Of a stretch of 64,000 nt of DNA, positions 26,000-33,636 are shown piece by piece. Position 1 is the stretch's first letter. The number at the start of each line of letters is the position of its first letter. Under the pieces are notes generated by a model, which saw only the letters and a program-made list of their open reading frames with translations, did no database searches and had not been told where the DNA came from. The DNA lies in contig JBDHLD010000004.1 in assembly GCA_039586035.1 (NCBI GenBank), forward strand, positions 124,001 to 188,000, given 5' to 3'. Source of the stretch: JBDHHQ01 sp039586035. Lineage in GTDB: Bacteria > Gemmatimonadota > Gemmatimonadetes > Longimicrobiales > Gaopeijiaceae. Both the position numbers and the translations under genes were made by a program.

Positions 26000-26039
26000 A
26001 CCTGGCTGATTCGTTCTGTGGAAAACTGCACAGCCAGGT
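26000..26039. repeat. Inverted repeat upstream of the Nif3-like gene
   Basis: ACCTGGCTG (26000-26008) and CAGCCAGGT (26031-26039) are exact inverted repeats around a 22-nt loop. An alternative inner hairpin CTGTG/CACAG (26016-26020, 26029-26033) overlaps the right arm. It lies about 27 nt upstream of the nif3-like GTG on the minus strand, so an operator or leader structure is possible. Confidence 0.4.
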
Positions 26040-26102
26040 GGTGCGGTGACGGTTTCGGGGACCCCACCAATGCGTCTAAGATGGGGACAGCAAATAAGAT
26101 AA

Positions 26103-26135
26103 GCGGTTTTCCCCTGACTGTGGAAAGAAAACCGC
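26103..26135 (-). terminator. Probable intrinsic terminator of the parAB-M23-bactofilin unit
   Basis: Read on the minus strand, GCGGTTTTC pairs with GAAAACCGC (9 bp, 15-nt loop), 8 nt after the bactofilin stop, and is followed by the T-rich TTATCTTATTT. This is the best intrinsic-terminator-like structure in the window. Confidence 0.55.
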
Positions 26136-26142
26136 CGCGGCA

Positions 26143-26604
26143 TCACGTCGGGACCGGCGCCTTGGTCTCTCCCCGGGCCGATGGAGTTGCCGGCTTCGCC
26201 GTCGACGGAGGCGCAGGCGGAGTCGGCACGGACTCGGCCGACTTCCTCACCTCGCCCATGTGGACGGTGCCGTTCAGCATGGCCCCGTCCTCCAGCTGCA
26301 TCCGCCTGGCGAAGACCTCCCCCTCGATCTTCGAGGTGCTCTGCAGCTCGAGGCGAGATTCGGCGGTAAGCGTCCCTACAACGCGCCCGGACACGATGGC
26401 GTCCTGCGTCACGATCTCACCGTTGACCTCTCCGTCCTTCCCCACTACGACGGCCTTGCCGGCCCGGACGCTGCCCTCGACGGTCCCCTCGATGCGAACG
26501 GTGCCGTCCGTCTGACAGTCACCCACGATCTTCATGCCGGGCCCGATTATCGAGATCACGGCCTCCGGAGCCGCACCGCCTTCGAACTGCCGGTCACGAG
26601 CCAT
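26143..26604 (-). CDS. Bactofilin (polymerising cytoskeletal protein)
   Basis: 153 residues. The central bactofilin domain (about 15-120) is a right-handed beta-helix made of short turns rich in G and V (IEGTVEGSVRAGKAVVVGKDGEVNGEIV). It is flanked by a short N-tail and a Pro/Ala/Lys-rich C-tail (125-153), as in BacA/CcmA proteins. Bactofilins form nucleotide-free filaments that localise cell-wall enzymes or chromosome-segregation factors. ATG at 26604 is preferred over a TTG three codons upstream. It follows the M23 gene by 151 nt on the same strand. Confidence 0.88.
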   Translation of the reverse strand: MARDRQFEGGAAPEAVISIIGPGMKIVGDCQTDGTVRIEGTVEGSVRAGKAVVVGKDGEVNGEIVTQDAIVSGRVVGTLTAESRLELQSTSKIEGEVFARRMQLEDGAMLNGTVHMGEVRKSAESVPTPPAPPSTAKPATPSARGETKAPVPT

Positions 26605-26755
26605 GGCGTTCAATCCTTTGCACTGGTGGGTGGACGCTGGTGGCCTGGAAGACGGCCCCCTCCACCCGGGTTCTCGGCCTATCGCGAGTGAGAGGTTAGA
26701 AACGTCGCAACGGTTTGGTCAGCATGCAAGACAGGAGTGGCCGCGTGGGCCCTGG

Positions 26756-27535
26756 TCAGGGCTGCCGCACCCACTCCAGGGGGTCTTGGGGCTCGCCGTC
26801 CTGTGTGACCTCGAAGTGTAGGTGCGGAGCGGTGGAGCGCCCCGTGGACCCCGATAGCGCGATGACTTCGTTGCGTCGCACCTCTTGGCCCAGGGCCACC
26901 AGCGTCATGGCGGCGTGTCCATAGAGGCTTCGGAGCCCCTGGCCATGCTCGAGGACCACGTAGTTACCGTAAACCTCGTCCTGGCCGACCTCGGCCACCG
27001 TGCCCGCTCCGGAGGCGCGTATGTAGGAGTCCTGCGCCACGGCTATGTCGATTCCAGGGTGGGACTGTCCACCCTCCAGCAGGCCCTGTGTGACGAAGCC
27101 TCGCTCCGTCAGGGGCCAGGACGACGGGCGGGCCTGGTCTCCTTCGCGGTTGGAGGCATCGCTGCCCCCGGGCGCGGGCGGCAGCCAGAGACTCGACGGC
27201 AGGTCGCCCTCCTCCGTCCCGAAGAGGCCTCGAATCTGGCCGTATCGCGCCTCGAGCTCCTCGAGCTGCGCCGCCAGCATCGTCAGTCGCGCCCGGTCGT
27301 CTCGGTACTGCGCAACTTCGCTCTCGAGTCGCCCTACGCGAAGCGAGCGTGCGGCGAAATACCACCAGCTGCCGAACATGACCGCCGTTAGGGAGATGGC
27401 CGCTGCCGCGGTCCACCCCCACGCGCGAAGACGAGGGTAGGGAAAGCGAAAGGTCCGGCTCTCCTCGCCGCTCCCGGCGGGGATCACCAGAACGGTGAGA
27501 ACCTTGTCTTCCTGGTCCGGGCCGCGTGCGATCAA
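26756..27535 (-). CDS. Membrane-anchored M23 peptidoglycan endopeptidase
   Basis: 259 residues: a cytoplasmic segment (1-38) with TVLVIPAGSGEESRTFRFPY, one membrane helix (about 41-60), a coiled coil (65-103), and a LytM/M23 domain. Its zinc and catalytic residues are H159 and D163 (HPGID), H207 (YGHA) and H238/H240 (HLHFE). It should cut peptidoglycan cross-links in the periplasm. The cytoplasmic segment resembles the short tail through which M23 proteins such as LmdC contact bactofilins. The TTG start overlaps the parB stop (TTGA). The downstream bactofilin makes a direct partnership likely. Confidence 0.85.
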   Translation of the reverse strand: MIARGPDQEDKVLTVLVIPAGSGEESRTFRFPYPRLRAWGWTAAAAISLTAVMFGSWWYFAARSLRVGRLESEVAQYRDDRARLTMLAAQLEELEARYGQIRGLFGTEEGDLPSSLWLPPAPGGSDASNREGDQARPSSWPLTERGFVTQGLLEGGQSHPGIDIAVAQDSYIRASGAGTVAEVGQDEVYGNYVVLEHGQGLRSLYGHAAMTLVALGQEVRRNEVIALSGSTGRSTAPHLHFEVTQDGEPQDPLEWVRQP

Positions 27536-28443
27536 CCCAACAACTCCGAAGCGGCGCGCCCGGTAATGAGCGCGAAGAGGCGCTCGAAGTCATCCGTGGA
27601 GTGGTAGGAGACCTCCAACAGCCCCGTCCCGTTCGCCGCCGGTCGGATCCGGACCCGCGTACCGAGCCGGTCCTGGAGTGCCTGTTCCAGCTCGCGGATC
27701 GCGGGGTCGCGTGAGGCCGGCGAGCTACCTCGTCTGGCTCCGGACGTGGATGCACCCGTGACCTCCCGCCGCACGTGGCGCTCGACCTCGCGCACGGACC
27801 AGCCGCCCTTCACGGCCTCTCGGGCGAGCTCGGCCGCCCGCATGGAATCGGGCACGGCCAAGAGGGCACGGGCGTGCCCCATAGCCAGCTTACCTGTACT
27901 CAACAATCGTCTGACAGAAGCCGGTAACTTCAATAAGCGCAACATGTTAGCGACCGTCGATCGGTCCTTGCCGACGGCTGAGGCTATGTCCTCCTGCGTG
28001 AGGCCGAACTTGTCGGCTAGAACCTGGTAGCCCTCCGCCTCTTCGAGGGGGCCCAGTGCCTCGCGCTGGAGGTTCTCCACGAGCGCGAGCACGAGCAGGG
28101 TCTCGTCGTTGACGTCGCGAACGACGACGGAGACCTCGTCCCAGCCGAGGGCGGTCACCGCCCTGAGTCTTCGCTCTCCGGCCACCAGTTGATAGCGCGG
28201 CTCGACCCCCGGCGCACGCCGGACGACGAGAGGCTGGAGCAGGCCATTGTGCCGGATAGAGTCCGCGAGCTCTTGGAGCTCGGCTTTTGGGAAGTCCCGC
28301 CTCGGCTGGAAAGGGTTGGGGGCGACTCGCGCCACCGGCACGCTGCGTAGCTGCTCGCCTTCCCGCATGGGCTCTTGCTCGGCGTACGTCCCCAACAGAG
28401 CGCCCAGCCCCCTTCCCAACCGATCCTTTCCTGCCGACGTCAC
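27532..28443 (-). CDS. parB: Chromosome-partitioning protein ParB
   Basis: 303 residues from a GTG with GGAGGA 7 nt upstream and a GTGA overlap with parA. The N-terminal LGRGLGALLG (9-18) is the ParA-activating peptide. The CTPase/sulfiredoxin-like domain has GERRLRA (89-95) and ENLQR (123-127). A helix-turn-helix domain (about 140-185; GLTQEDIASAVGKDRSTVANMLRLL) binds parS, and the C-terminal about 60 residues form the dimer domain. It loads at parS, spreads as a CTP clamp and works with ParA to move the origin. Confidence 0.93.
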   Translation of the reverse strand: MTSAGKDRLGRGLGALLGTYAEQEPMREGEQLRSVPVARVAPNPFQPRRDFPKAELQELADSIRHNGLLQPLVVRRAPGVEPRYQLVAGERRLRAVTALGWDEVSVVVRDVNDETLLVLALVENLQREALGPLEEAEGYQVLADKFGLTQEDIASAVGKDRSTVANMLRLLKLPASVRRLLSTGKLAMGHARALLAVPDSMRAAELAREAVKGGWSVREVERHVRREVTGASTSGARRGSSPASRDPAIRELEQALQDRLGTRVRIRPAANGTGLLEVSYHSTDDFERLFALITGRAASELLG

Positions 28444-29255
28444 GGCGTTCCTCCGGTCAGCTGTTCTGCCCGAGCCTGCCTGGCCTCGGCAGCGGTGCGG
28501 CGAATGAGCTCTCTGGCCAAGGCCATGTAGCTCTGGGCTCCTTGAGACATCACGTCGTACAGCATGATAGGCTGGCCGAAGCTGGGTGCCTCGGCCAATC
28601 GGACGTTGCGCGGAATGACGGTCTGAAAAACCCCGTTGCCGAAGTACTCCCGGGCCTCCTCCGCGACCTGCTTCGACAGGCGAAGACGTTTGTCGAACAT
28701 GGTCAGCAGCACGCCCTGGATGGCGAGATCGGGATTCAGGCCGCGCTGGACCAGGCGGATCGTGCTCAGGAGCTGACTGAGGCCCTCGAGCGCGTAGAAC
28801 TCGCACTGGATGGGGATGAGAACCGAGTCGGAGGCGCTCAGGGTGTTCAGGGTCAACAGGCCGAGGGATGGCGGACAGTCAGCGAGAATGAAGTCGTAAT
28901 GAGTGCGGAGCGGCTCGATCGCCCTCCGAAGAACCGTCTCGCGCTGCGGCACATCGACGAGCTCGATCTCGGCTCCCACCAGATCCCGTGTGGCAGGGAT
29001 GATATCCAGCAGGGGGAAGTGCACCTTCGAGACAATCGCCTCGCCGGCGGCGCGATTCCCTACCAGAACGTCATACACCTGGGGCAGAGATCGGAGGTCT
29101 TCGATCCCCAGCCCGCTGGTGGCGTTGCCCTGGGGGTCCATATCGATGATCAGCGTCCGCCGCTCTGCGACCGCGAGGGCAGCGCCCAGGTTGATGGCGG
29201 TCGTGGTCTTGCCCACGCCGCCCTTCTGGTTGGCGATGGCGATTACGCGAGACAT
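28440..29255 (-). CDS. parA: Chromosome-partitioning ATPase ParA (Soj)
   Basis: 271 residues starting MSRVIAIANQKGGVGKTTT. The deviant Walker A is KGGVGKTT (11-18), and IDMDPQGN and ILADCPPSLG are the other signature motifs. There is no N-terminal helix-turn-helix, so it is the short chromosomal Soj type rather than a plasmid ParA. The ATG at 29255 was chosen over an upstream extension because the extension covers a strong promoter (29318-29346). Confidence 0.93.
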   Translation of the reverse strand: MSRVIAIANQKGGVGKTTTAINLGAALAVAERRTLIIDMDPQGNATSGLGIEDLRSLPQVYDVLVGNRAAGEAIVSKVHFPLLDIIPATRDLVGAEIELVDVPQRETVLRRAIEPLRTHYDFILADCPPSLGLLTLNTLSASDSVLIPIQCEFYALEGLSQLLSTIRLVQRGLNPDLAIQGVLLTMFDKRLRLSKQVAEEAREYFGNGVFQTVIPRNVRLAEAPSFGQPIMLYDVMSQGAQSYMALARELIRRTAAEARQARAEQLTGGTP

Positions 29256-29317
29256 ATGGACGCGTTCGAGGACAGCGTGGAGGGCAGAATGGGCTTCCTG
29301 TCCCGTAGGGGTGGAGG

Positions 29318-29346
29318 AATATACCGAGGGTCCCACCGAAGGTAAA
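29318..29346 (-). promoter_or_regulatory. Candidate promoter of parA-parB-M23-bactofilin
   Basis: On the minus strand TTTACC (29341-29346) and TATATT (29318-29323) are spaced by 17 nt. The -10 is close to consensus and stands out in this GC-rich sequence. The start site would be about 55 nt before the parA ATG. Confidence 0.5.
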
Positions 29347-29463
29347 GCGAAACGGGGTTGACGCGGCCGTGGAATGGAACAAGTGTTTTCCAGTGCGCGG
29401 GTTGGGGTTACTACCGCGCGAACCGTGTGCTATCGCCAGCTACCAGCGTCTCGAGGCCCGTAG

Positions 29464-29946
29464 ATGCCCCTCTCCCGCCAGATTCTGACCCCCTTCCTAC
29501 TCACTGCCGCACTGATGCTTTCCGCCTGCGGCGGCGACTCCGACTCGCCTTCGACACCTCCCGACCCCCTTCCGTCCGACGATCTCACTCCGGTGGTGGG
29601 AAACTGGCTCGCAGATTCCATCCTGGTCAGTCCCAAGATCAATCCGGGCCAGGCCGTCGAGATCGTGGGGCGGGACGGAGTGGAGTTCACCCTCACGGTG
29701 CAGACCTCGGGCTCCTACCGGGCCGTTCTTCGGGCATTCGGGAACCAAAGTGAGGAGACAGGGACCATCCGCCTACTCGGGAATCAGATCTTCTACTCAG
29801 TTCAGACCCCTGTCGCCAAGAGCGCCGCCGGCGAGTGGTCTCGAGTCGGTGACCGACTGGTCTTGGTGGACGATGAGCCCCTCGATTTCAACCTGGACGG
29901 GATCCCGGACGACGTTGATACCCGAATGGTCCTGTCCCGGCCCTGA
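29464..29946 (+). CDS. Small lipoprotein, function unknown
   Basis: 160 residues. The type II signal peptide has lipobox LSAC with Cys22, followed by GGDSDSPSTPPDP, a typical flexible tether. The rest is a small beta-rich domain (GNWLADSILVSPK, VEFTLTVQTSGSYRAVL, GTIRLLGNQIFYS) resembling lipocalin-like or DUF4488-type sheets found in many Gemmatimonadota lipoproteins. It ends with an acidic DFNLDGIPDDVDT stretch that could bind calcium. It is divergent from parA. I do not recognise a family. Confidence 0.65.
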   Translation: MPLSRQILTPFLLTAALMLSACGGDSDSPSTPPDPLPSDDLTPVVGNWLADSILVSPKINPGQAVEIVGRDGVEFTLTVQTSGSYRAVLRAFGNQSEETGTIRLLGNQIFYSVQTPVAKSAAGEWSRVGDRLVLVDDEPLDFNLDGIPDDVDTRMVLSRP

Positions 29947-30106
29947 TAAGAGTGCCCGGAAGGTCCAGCACTTCGTGGTGACGGCGGCCGAAGCCTCCGC
30001 GCCAGTGCCTTGCCTGACTTCCTCGCCTTGTGTACCGGGGCGAGGGCGACAACTACTGTCAACCTAGTTGCGGCCTAAGCCCCCGATGTAGCGGAGGCTT
30101 GACGAT

Positions 30107-30122
30107 TGTTCCACGTGAAACA
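30107..30122. other. parS: parS centromere site
   Basis: TGTTCCACGTGAAACA matches the universal chromosomal parS consensus TGTTNCACGTGAAACA. It is in non-coding DNA between the convergent lipoprotein and CarH-like genes, about 0.85 kb from parA and 9.4 kb from the presumed oriC. I saw no second copy in the window. Confidence 0.9.
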
Positions 30123-30199
30123 TCCGTCCGCCGATGCCCCGCGGCACGGTCGGTTGCCCCTCGGCACGCGCCCACGCCGCACATCGAAGCCACGAAAGC

Positions 30200-31174
30200 T
30201 CAGAAGCCGTTTGTTCGCACCACTTGCGCGTTGGCCATGAGCTCCGCCAACGTCGTCCGTAGATCGGCCATGGTCATCAAGACGTGGCCGCCGGCTGCCT
30301 CCACGTCCTCCCTGATCCGCAGCACCGCTGGTCCGCCGGCCAGCAACGGTGCTCCGGGCGGCAACAACGTTGCCAGCGTAGCCACTTCTCTCGGGAGGTC
30401 CGGATCTTCGAGTGGGTGGAGCGCAGAGATCGCAACCGCCCGGGCGCCGACGCGGTGCGCCGCCTTGGCGATCTCTTCGGCGGGAAGGTCCGGCCCCAGG
30501 AATACGGACGTCCAGCCCACACCGGCACCCACCACACCGCCGAGGAGGGCACCAAGCTCATGGCGTTGACCTTTGGGAGTCGTGCATATGAGCACCGGTG
30601 CGTCACCGGGCACCTCTATGACGCCGATGAGCCATTCCAGGAACTTGCGGATGATTCCCGAGGCCAGGTGCTCGTTGGCAGGCCCCAGCCTGCCATGGCG
30701 CCAACGGGTCCCGATCTGCCCCAGCACCGGAACGACAACCCGGTCCACGAGCGCGCCAGGCTCCAGCACGAGGGCCGCTCGAGTCAGGACCTTCTCGAGG
30801 CGGTTCGCGTCCATTTCGTCGACCGCGGCTAGCGCCTCCTGCACAACGTCCTCGCCGGTACGCCCTGGTGCACGGCTCGGGGCCACAGGTGGCGGAGGCG
30901 CTATGGCCGCATCTTCCCGGACCAAGGCCTCCAGCTCTCCTGTATCGAGCACAGCGACCTGCCCGATGTTGCGGCCGGCGTCTGTCGCTCGCACCAGGAG
31001 CGTCAGGCGCCTCACGTCAGCGTCCGAGTACAGCCGCTGTCCGCCCTCCGATCGGCCCGGCGTGACGGCGCCATAGCGACGCTCCCAGGCGCGAAGGACC
31101 GAGGGAGATAGCCCGGTTCTGCGCGTCACGACCCGAATAGGGTGCCGAGGCGTTGACTCCGATGGAATGCTCAT
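30200..31174 (-). CDS. CarH/LitR-like MerR-family regulator with B12-binding domain
   Basis: 324 residues. The N-terminal MerR winged helix (12-80; VVTRRTGLSPSVLRAWERRYG, RLYSDADVRRL) is followed by a Pro-rich linker (92-102), a four-helix cobalamin-cap domain (about 107-190) and a Rossmann B12-binding domain (about 193-320). The cap carries W158-x9-E168-H169, the motif that shields adenosylcobalamin in CarH photoreceptors. H205 in QRHELG is the candidate lower axial ligand. CarH proteins repress carotenoid genes in the dark and release DNA in light. No carotenoid gene lies in the window. Its upstream region has spaced repeats (separate entry), suggesting autoregulation. Confidence 0.8.
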   Translation of the reverse strand: MSIPSESTPRHPIRVVTRRTGLSPSVLRAWERRYGAVTPGRSEGGQRLYSDADVRRLTLLVRATDAGRNIGQVAVLDTGELEALVREDAAIAPPPPVAPSRAPGRTGEDVVQEALAAVDEMDANRLEKVLTRAALVLEPGALVDRVVVPVLGQIGTRWRHGRLGPANEHLASGIIRKFLEWLIGVIEVPGDAPVLICTTPKGQRHELGALLGGVVGAGVGWTSVFLGPDLPAEEIAKAAHRVGARAVAISALHPLEDPDLPREVATLATLLPPGAPLLAGGPAVLRIREDVEAAGGHVLMTMADLRTTLAELMANAQVVRTNGF

Positions 31175-31200
31175 GCGGTTAAGATCCTGGACTGCACGCC

Positions 31201-31230
31201 GAATGTCAACCTCTCGTACAGGTTCGTACC
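31201..31230 (-). promoter_or_regulatory. Candidate CarH-type operator overlapping a -35 element
   Basis: Read on the minus strand, three successive 10-bp units begin GTACGA, GTACGA and TTGACA. TTGACA (31204-31209) is a consensus -35, and the two GTACGA copies (31214-31219 and 31224-31229 on the plus strand as TCGTAC) lie just upstream with 10-11 bp periodicity. This arrangement, repeats overlapping the -35, is what CarH tetramers bind. A matching -10 is weak (GATCTT at 17 nt). Confidence 0.45.
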
Positions 31231-31349
31231 GCTGGATCCGGAGCTAATTGTTATACATTCTCTCTACACTCCATGAACGGCTGGCACGTGCAGTGGCTGG
31301 CGTGCCGCCGTACGCGTCGGATCCGCGTCGTGTCGAGACCGGCGGGGCC

Positions 31350-33281
31350 TCATGGTCCTTCCGGCCCGGCCCCTCTCCACCGCCGTACCTCCATCACCAG
31401 ATTCTGCAGATCGGCAGGGGATACGCCTGGGATCCGGGCGGCGTGGGCGAGGGTTTCCGGCAGTATGCTACCGAGCTTCTGCCGCGCCTCGACCGTCAGG
31501 GTGGCGAAGGCCGAGTAAGGGACCTGTCTCCCGAGCTCGAACGTCGCTTGGTCCCTCAGCTTTCGAGCGCGTTCCATCTCCCGGACCACGTAGCCGCGGT
31601 ATTTCAGCTCGACCTCCACCGCCGCGAGTGCATCGTTCAGCGTCCACGGCTCCTCACCGGGAGGAGACTGGTGGCCGGCGCCATTCCGGCTCAGAGGTTC
31701 CGACCCCTCGAGAGCCACCAGGTCGGTGGCTGCGACCCCGGGTCGCTTCAATAGGTCGATGGCCCGGGTCGGCTGCCTGATCCGTGCCGAGCCCGCGCTC
31801 GCTAGAAGCGGATTGACGCTCGATGGTTGAAGGGAGGTCTCACGAAACCAGGCCTGTACCCGATCCTCGAGCTTCAGCCGCTTCGTCAGCTCACGGGACT
31901 GCGCAGGCGTGAGGAGTCCCCGGTCCCTGGCTATGGTGCCCACGCGCCTGGCGGCGTTGTCCTGCCTCAGGAGAAGCCGAAACTCCGCGCGGGACGTGAA
32001 CAGACGATAGGGCTCGTCCACCCCCTTCGTGACCAGATCATCGACGAGCACACCGATGTAGGCTTGATCACGCTCCAGGATCAGGCGATCGCCTCCCTGG
32101 ACCGCCAGCGCGGCGTTGGCGCCCGCAACGAGTCCCTGCCCCGCTGCCTCCTCGTAGCCGGTCGTACCGTTGATTTGGCCTGCGAAGTAGAGCCCGGCGA
32201 TCTCCTTGACTTCGAGCGTGTGGCTCAACTGATGCGGCGGGAAGTAGTCGTATTCGATGGCGTATCCCACCTTGGTGATGCGGGCCTCCTCGAGACCGGG
32301 GATGGTACGGAGGAACGCGAGTTGCACGTCGGCCGGTAGCGAGGTCGACAGACCGTTGACGTAGAGCTCGCTCGTCTCCAGGCCCTCCGGCTCGAGGAAC
32401 ACCTGGTGCCGAGCCGCATCCGGGAACCGGACCACCTTGTCCTCGATGGACGGGCAGTACCGAGGTCCATGTCCCGAGATCGCGCCCCCATACAGAGCAC
32501 TCCGATGGAGGTTGGCGGTCACCACCCGCTGTAGCTCGCCCCCAGTCCAGGCAATCCAGCACGGCCGTTGTTCCGGGATGTTCTCGCGGTGGTAGAAGCT
32601 GAAACGGAAGTCCTCCGGGTCTCCCGCCTGCAACTCGAGCCGGTCCAGATCCACCGTCCGACCATCGACCCGCGGAGGCGTGCCGGTCTTGAAGCGCCCG
32701 ACCTCCAGCCCGTGAGCCTCCAACGCCTCCGCCAGGGCCACGGAGGGCCCCTCTCCCGCACGCCCGGCATCGACCCCGGCCACTCCACCGATGTGGATCT
32801 TTCCCCGAAGGAACGTGCCGGCCGTGACAACGACCGCGTCCGCCTCGAACTCGAGACCCCCTCGTGTGACCACCCCCCGCACGCGACCGCCGTCCAACGC
32901 CAGGCCGGTCACCATCTCCTGGAAGAGGTCCAGGCCGTCCAGCTCGTCCAGAATCCTCCGGACCACCCGCGGATACAGGCCACGGTCGCACTGGGCGCGG
33001 GGGCCCCACACCGCCGGGCCCTTCGACCGATTCAACATTCTGAACTGGATCCGCGCGGCGTCCGTGGCACGACCCATGACCCCACCCATGGCGTCGACCT
33101 CCCGGGCCACGATCCCCTTGGCCACGCCGCCGATGGCCGGGTTGCAGCTCATCTGACCCACGCGGGCCAGATCGGGCGTAATGAGGAGGGTCCGGGACCC
33201 GAGACGCGCCGATGCGGCCGCCGCCTCGGTGCCTGCGTGTCCGCCGCCTACGACGATCACGTCGTAACGTTGCCGAGTCAT
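31350..33281 (-). CDS. mnmG: tRNA uridine-5-carboxymethylaminomethyl modification enzyme MnmG
   Basis: 643 residues. The FAD-binding GGGHAG is at 12-17, and the family hallmarks GGVAKG, ARIQFRMLNRSKGPAVWGPRAQCDR, GTFLRGKIHIG and GQINGTTGYEEAAGQG are all present. The C-terminal helical MnmE-binding domain is complete (SPADLQNLVMEVRRW). With MnmE it installs cmnm5U34 on certain tRNAs. The ATG overlaps the acyP stop (ATGA). It is last in the rpmH-to-mnmG run. Confidence 0.95.
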   Translation of the reverse strand: MTRQRYDVIVVGGGHAGTEAAAASARLGSRTLLITPDLARVGQMSCNPAIGGVAKGIVAREVDAMGGVMGRATDAARIQFRMLNRSKGPAVWGPRAQCDRGLYPRVVRRILDELDGLDLFQEMVTGLALDGGRVRGVVTRGGLEFEADAVVVTAGTFLRGKIHIGGVAGVDAGRAGEGPSVALAEALEAHGLEVGRFKTGTPPRVDGRTVDLDRLELQAGDPEDFRFSFYHRENIPEQRPCWIAWTGGELQRVVTANLHRSALYGGAISGHGPRYCPSIEDKVVRFPDAARHQVFLEPEGLETSELYVNGLSTSLPADVQLAFLRTIPGLEEARITKVGYAIEYDYFPPHQLSHTLEVKEIAGLYFAGQINGTTGYEEAAGQGLVAGANAALAVQGGDRLILERDQAYIGVLVDDLVTKGVDEPYRLFTSRAEFRLLLRQDNAARRVGTIARDRGLLTPAQSRELTKRLKLEDRVQAWFRETSLQPSSVNPLLASAGSARIRQPTRAIDLLKRPGVAATDLVALEGSEPLSRNGAGHQSPPGEEPWTLNDALAAVEVELKYRGYVVREMERARKLRDQATFELGRQVPYSAFATLTVEARQKLGSILPETLAHAARIPGVSPADLQNLVMEVRRWRGAGPEGP

Positions 33282-33571
33282 GGCCAACGCTCGATGTCGA
33301 AGCCGTCCGGCAGCGGCTCGGCAGTGGGAAACACCTCGACGGACCGGACCAGAGCCGACGGAGGACCCTCCGCCAGTCGTTCCGCGAACTCCTCCAACCT
33401 CGACGGCATGGCCCGAGCGCGTACCTCCACTGAGCCGTCCGGGCAGTTCCGAACGTCGCCGGACACGTCCAACTCCCGCGCGATCCGGCGGGTCCACCAG
33501 CGGAATCCCACACCCTGGACCATGCCCCGGATGCGAAATCCCCGCTGCACCTGGGCAGTCTCCTCACTCAC
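33278..33571 (-). CDS. acyP: Acylphosphatase
   Basis: 97 residues from a GTG preceded by GGAGAG at a good distance. The catalytic loop is RGMVQGVGFRWWTRRIA, with the phosphate-binding Arg in GFRWW, and the catalytic Asn sits in GDVRNCPDGSVEV. It hydrolyses carboxyl-phosphate bonds in the cytosol. An earlier in-frame GTG at 33640 overlaps the mnmE stop (GTGA) and would add 23 residues. It sits between mnmE and mnmG and overlaps mnmG, which is an unusual place for it. Confidence 0.85.
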   Translation of the reverse strand: MSEETAQVQRGFRIRGMVQGVGFRWWTRRIARELDVSGDVRNCPDGSVEVRARAMPSRLEEFAERLAEGPPSALVRSVEVFPTAEPLPDGFDIERWP

Positions 33572-33636
33572 CAGCCGCTCTCCGATCGACTCATTCGCTT
33601 GTCCCGCGTGAACCCTCATGGACCTCGACGTTGCTC

